A stretch of 8,860 nucleotides of DNA from Flavobacterium psychrophilum (GTDB lineage Bacteria > Bacteroidota > Bacteroidia > Flavobacteriales > Flavobacteriaceae), in NCBI GenBank assembly GCA_945878515.1, contig CAMCTL010000147.1:1-8860 (forward strand), in the 5' to 3' direction. The notes below the pieces were generated by a model. That model did not search any database. It was not told the DNA's origin and saw only the letters and a list, made by a program, of their open reading frames with translations. Within the stretch, counting starts at the first letter, position 1. Every line of letters starts with the position of its first letter. Positions 6,517 through 8,860 of the stretch are shown here, piece by piece. Made by a program: the position numbers and the translations under genes.

Positions 6517-7698
6517 TTATAATTCAAAGTAATCTATGTACGTATTCAAATCTTTGTCGCCGCGCCCAGACAAGTTTATGACCACAATATCTTCAGGTTT
6601 GAATTTCATTTCATCCAATACTGCAAAAGCATGGGCACTTTCGATCGCTGGAATCAAACCTTCCATTTGCGATAATTTTAATCCCCAATTCATGGCATCT
6701 TCATCAGTTATTGCTATAAATTTTGCTCTTCCTGTCGCAAATAAATTGGCGTGCATAGGTCCAACGCCAGGATAATCTAGTCCAGCTGAAATAGAATACG
6801 GCTCTGTAATTTGACCATCTGTAGATTGCATTAGCAAGGTTTTACTACCGTGAATGACACCTATTTTTCCTAAAGCAGAAGTTGCTGCGCTTTCTCCAGA
6901 ATCAACACCTAAACCTGCGGCTTCCACTGCAACAATTGTAACCTCTTCATTGTCCAAAAAGTGATAATAAGACCCAGCGGCATTACTTCCGCCGCCGACA
7001 CAGGCAATCACATAATCAGGATTTTCACGGCCTTCTTTTTCTAATAGTTGCCATTTAATTTCTTTGGAAATCACACTTTGAAAACGTGCTACCATATCTG
7101 GATAAGGATGAGGACCAACTACTGAGCCAATAATATAATAAGTATCTACAGGGTTATTAATCCAATCGCGTATGGCCTCGTTAGTGGCATCTTTTAGCGT
7201 TTTGGAACCCGATGTAGCTGGCCGAACTTCGGCACCCAACATTTTCATTCGGGCTACATTCGGAGCTTGTCTTTTAATATCAACTTCTCCCATATAAACA
7301 ATACATTCCAGTCCCATTAAAGCGCAAACAGTTGCTGTAGCAACGCCGTGTTGACCGGCTCCAGTTTCGGCAATAATTCTGGTTTTGCCTAAACGTTTTG
7401 CTAATAGGATTTGACCAATAGTGTTGTTGACTTTATGTGCGCCAGTGTGGCATAAATCTTCTCTTTTAAGATAAATTTTAGTGTTGTACTGCTCGGACAA
7501 TCGTTTGGCAAAATAAAGTGGTGTTGGCCGACCTACATAATCTTTTAGCAACGCATCAAATTCAACTTGAAATTCTGGTTCCGATGTTATTTTTAAATAG
7601 TTTTGGCGTAATTCTTCTACATTTGGATATAACATTTCAGGAATGTATGCGCCACCAAATTCACCATAATAACCTTTTTCGTTTACGTTGTATGACAT
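6517..7698 (-). CDS. trpB: Tryptophan synthase beta chain
   Basis: TrpB is the pyridoxal-phosphate enzyme that condenses indole from TrpA with serine to make tryptophan. The 393-residue product is full length for the family and every key motif is present: [10 protein letters not shown] (12-21), the PLP lysine Lys89 in [13 protein letters not shown] (84-96), the catalytic Glu111 in [10 protein letters not shown] (111-120), the phosphate-binding loop GGGSNA (235-240), Glu352 in IPAIESAHA, and the cofactor-nitrogen Ser377 in LSGRGDKD (376-383). The start at 7698 follows an A-rich leader, 11 bases after the trpF stop, so the two genes are tightly coupled. Conservation is that of the standard TrpB1 form that partners with TrpA. 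No anomalies seen. A cyclotransferase-like gene separates it from its partner trpA. Confidence 0.98.
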   Translation of the reverse strand: MSYNVNEKGYYGEFGGAYIPEMLYPNVEELRQNYLKITSEPEFQVEFDALLKDYVGRPTPLYFAKRLSEQYNTKIYLKREDLCHTGAHKVNNTIGQILLAKRLGKTRIIAETGAGQHGVATATVCALMGLECIVYMGEVDIKRQAPNVARMKMLGAEVRPATSGSKTLKDATNEAIRDWINNPVDTYYIIGSVVGPHPYPDMVARFQSVISKEIKWQLLEKEGRENPDYVIACVGGGSNAAGSYYHFLDNEEVTIVAVEAAGLGVDSGESAATSALGKIGVIHGSKTLLMQSTDGQITEPYSISAGLDYPGVGPMHANLFATGRAKFIAITDEDAMNWGLKLSQMEGLIPAIESAHAFAVLDEMKFKPEDIVVINLSGRGDKDLNTYIDYFEL

Positions 7699-7709
7699 TT
7701 TTATCTTTT

Positions 7710-8342
7710 TTATTTATTATACGTATCGATGCAATTAATCGCGTCTCTACATAATTCTATATTTTTTAATCCTGGTTCGACCTCAAATTTACTGTTTATA
7801 TCGATGGTATAAATAGGTAAATTGGTTTTTAATACTTGTTTAACTTGCTCTAACTCTTCAATTCCTATCCCACCACTCAAAAAAAAAGGTTTGGTTGAAG
7901 AATAATTCTCCAAGACCTTCCAATCGAAAGTTGTTCCGTTTCCGCCGGGCAATTTTCCTTTGGTATCAAAAAGGAAAAAATCGCATGCATTTTCGTATGA
8001 ATTTAATATTTCAAAGTCAAAGGTATCTAAAATTGAAAATACTTTTATGACATCTATCAGGTTTGGTATATTTTTTTTTAAGTTTTCGCAAAATGCAACG
8101 GATTCATGACCATGCAATTGAACAGCTTGCAAATCGTATTTTTCAACTTTTTTCAGAATTTCCTCTAATGAGGCATTAACAAAAACACCCACTTTTTTGA
8201 TGGATTTGGGTAAATTTGGAATTTCTCCATCAAAATAGCGTGCCGATTTCTCCCAAAATATAAAGCCCATATAATCGGGTAGGAGTGCGCCCACTTCGAG
8301 TATGTTTTCGGAGTATTTCATTCCACAGATTTTGAGTTTCAT
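7710..8342 (-). CDS. trpF: Phosphoribosylanthranilate isomerase
   Basis: TrpF converts N-(5'-phosphoribosyl)anthranilate to CdRP by an Amadori rearrangement, the step before TrpC. The 210-residue product has the normal size of a stand-alone TrpF. Visible motifs are KICGMK (4-9) with the general-base Cys6, [12 protein letters not shown] (25-36), VGVFVNAS (51-58), VQLHGHE (74-80), the general-acid Asp126 in [14 protein letters not shown] (123-136), FDW (139-141), FLSGGIG (154-160) and a late [15 protein letters not shown] segment that forms the phosphate site. The start at 8342 opens with the family's usual N-terminus, preceded by an A-rich leader. It lies 74 bases after trpC and 11 before trpB. 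All functional residues are in place, so it should be active. Confidence 0.97.
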   Translation of the reverse strand: MKLKICGMKYSENILEVGALLPDYMGFIFWEKSARYFDGEIPNLPKSIKKVGVFVNASLEEILKKVEKYDLQAVQLHGHESVAFCENLKKNIPNLIDVIKVFSILDTFDFEILNSYENACDFFLFDTKGKLPGGNGTTFDWKVLENYSSTKPFFLSGGIGIEELEQVKQVLKTNLPIYTIDINSKFEVEPGLKNIELCRDAINCIDTYNK

Positions 8343-8358
8343 ATTGTTATTTTTTTGC

Positions 8359-8387
8359 CACAGATTTCATAGATTTTCAAAGATTTG
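8359..8387. repeat. Three imperfect short tandem units between trpC and trpF
   Basis: CACAGATTT (8359-8367), CATAGATTTT (8368-8377) and CAAAGATTTG (8378-8387) are three near-identical 9-10 base units sharing CAnAGATTT, in the only sizeable gap inside the trp operon. From memory, CCACAGATT-type short repeats occur scattered in Bacteroidota genomes, so this may be one such interspersed element; the family claim is untested here. Confidence 0.5.
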
Positions 8388-8416
8388 ATTCGTGTTAATT
8401 GATGAAATTGGTGTCT

Positions 8417-8860
8417 TTATTTTAATTGCTTAATAAATTCCGTTGCCGCTTGACCGGCATTATCGGTTTTCATAAAGTTTTCGCCAATCAAAAATCCTTT
8501 GTAACCATAAGGTTTTAGTTCGTTGATGGCTTCAATTGACGAAATGCCACTTTCGGAAACTTTTACAAAATCATTTGGAATTTGGTCAGCCAATTGTTTG
8601 CTAAAATCAAGACTCACTTCGAAAGTTTTAAGGTTTCTGTTGTTCACACCAATCATATCCAAGGTTGGCATTATTGACTTTTGCAATTCTTCTAAATTGT
8701 GAACTTCCAATAATACTTCTAGTCCTAAACTTTTGGCAAATTCCGATAAAGATTTGATTTCTTCACGATTTAAAACCGCAGCAATGAGCAAAATTAAATC
8801 AGCTCCGTGGGCTTTAGCTTCCAATATTTGGTATTCATCCACAATGAATTCTTTTCGCAA
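8417..8860 (-). CDS. trpC: Indole-3-glycerol phosphate synthase (C-terminal part; 5' end beyond the window)
   Basis: TrpC closes the indole ring, turning CdRP into indole-3-glycerol phosphate for TrpA. Only the last 147 codons, of about 260 usual, are inside the window; the frame is open through base 8860, where the first codon TTG is an internal leucine, not a start. Visible motifs in order: LRKEFIVDEYQI, whose lysine is a conserved active-site residue, then AHGADLILLIAAVL, LEVLLEVHNLEEL with a catalytic glutamate in EVH, IGVNNRNLKTF with the NNRNL signature, VSESGIS and GFLIGENFM, the phosphate-binding end of the barrel. The gene ends 74 bases before trpF in the same operon. Nothing seems broken in the visible part. 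Confidence 0.96.
   Translation of the reverse strand: MRKEFIVDEYQILEAKAHGADLILLIAAVLNREEIKSLSEFAKSLGLEVLLEVHNLEELQKSIMPTLDMIGVNNRNLKTFEVSLDFSKQLADQIPNDFVKVSESGISSIEAINELKPYGYKGFLIGENFMKTDNAGQAATEFIKQLK

Noticed and set aside
8343..8416. Trp leader or attenuator
   Set aside because: It lies in mid-operon, has no short Trp-rich reading frame and no alternative hairpins; the true operon leader would be beyond the window.
8858..8860. TTG as a start codon of a short TrpC
   Set aside because: It encodes the leucine of the conserved LRKEFIVDEYQ segment in the middle of the enzyme; the gene simply continues outside the window.

Overview
The window is AT-rich, uses the Bacteroidota-type -7 promoter box (TAnnTTTG), lacks clear Shine-Dalgarno sites, and carries gene families typical of Flavobacteriia. 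A Flavobacterium-like member of the Flavobacteriaceae is the best guess, inferred from gene content and style rather than from a marker gene.

Left part (1-1277): the 5' portion of a RdgB/HAM1-type nucleotide-sanitation pyrophosphatase on the minus strand runs off the left edge. A 209-base divergent promoter region separates it from a plus-strand gene for a small lipocalin-like lipoprotein.

Middle (1277-5337): a two-gene plus-strand operon encodes a dedicated protein-sorting pair. The first gene is an 834-residue membrane protein with a VIT domain, a VWA-like region and a C-terminal PEP-type sorting tail (P-E-P-H-E-W, hydrophobic stretch, basic end). The second, joined by a TAATG stop/start overlap, is an exosortase of the XrtN type with the Cys/Arg/His catalytic set and an added C-terminal soluble domain. 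The likely job is that the exosortase recognises and cleaves the tail of its single neighbouring substrate.

Right part (5304-8860): a minus-strand tryptophan operon in the order trpC (3' part only), trpF, trpB, a gamma-glutamylcyclotransferase-like gene, trpA, closed by a strong intrinsic terminator. Together the Trp proteins convert the anthranilate-derived intermediate (CdRP) and serine into tryptophan. The small cyclotransferase-like gene between trpB and trpA is a guest of unknown role.

The most unusual structure is a second, decayed copy of the last ~64 codons of trpA at 1277-1470, on the far side of the exosortase pair and in the same orientation as the intact trpA. The two copies form a direct repeat with a 4086-base offset, about 93% identical over 167 bases, including a 74-base perfect block. 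Homology stops at the trpA stop codon. This looks like the scar of an insertion at the 3' end of trpA: the exosortase cassette came in, trpA was left with an intact end, and the displaced old end was left behind as a pseudogene. No integrase or transposase is visible, so homologous exchange within trpA is the simplest explanation.
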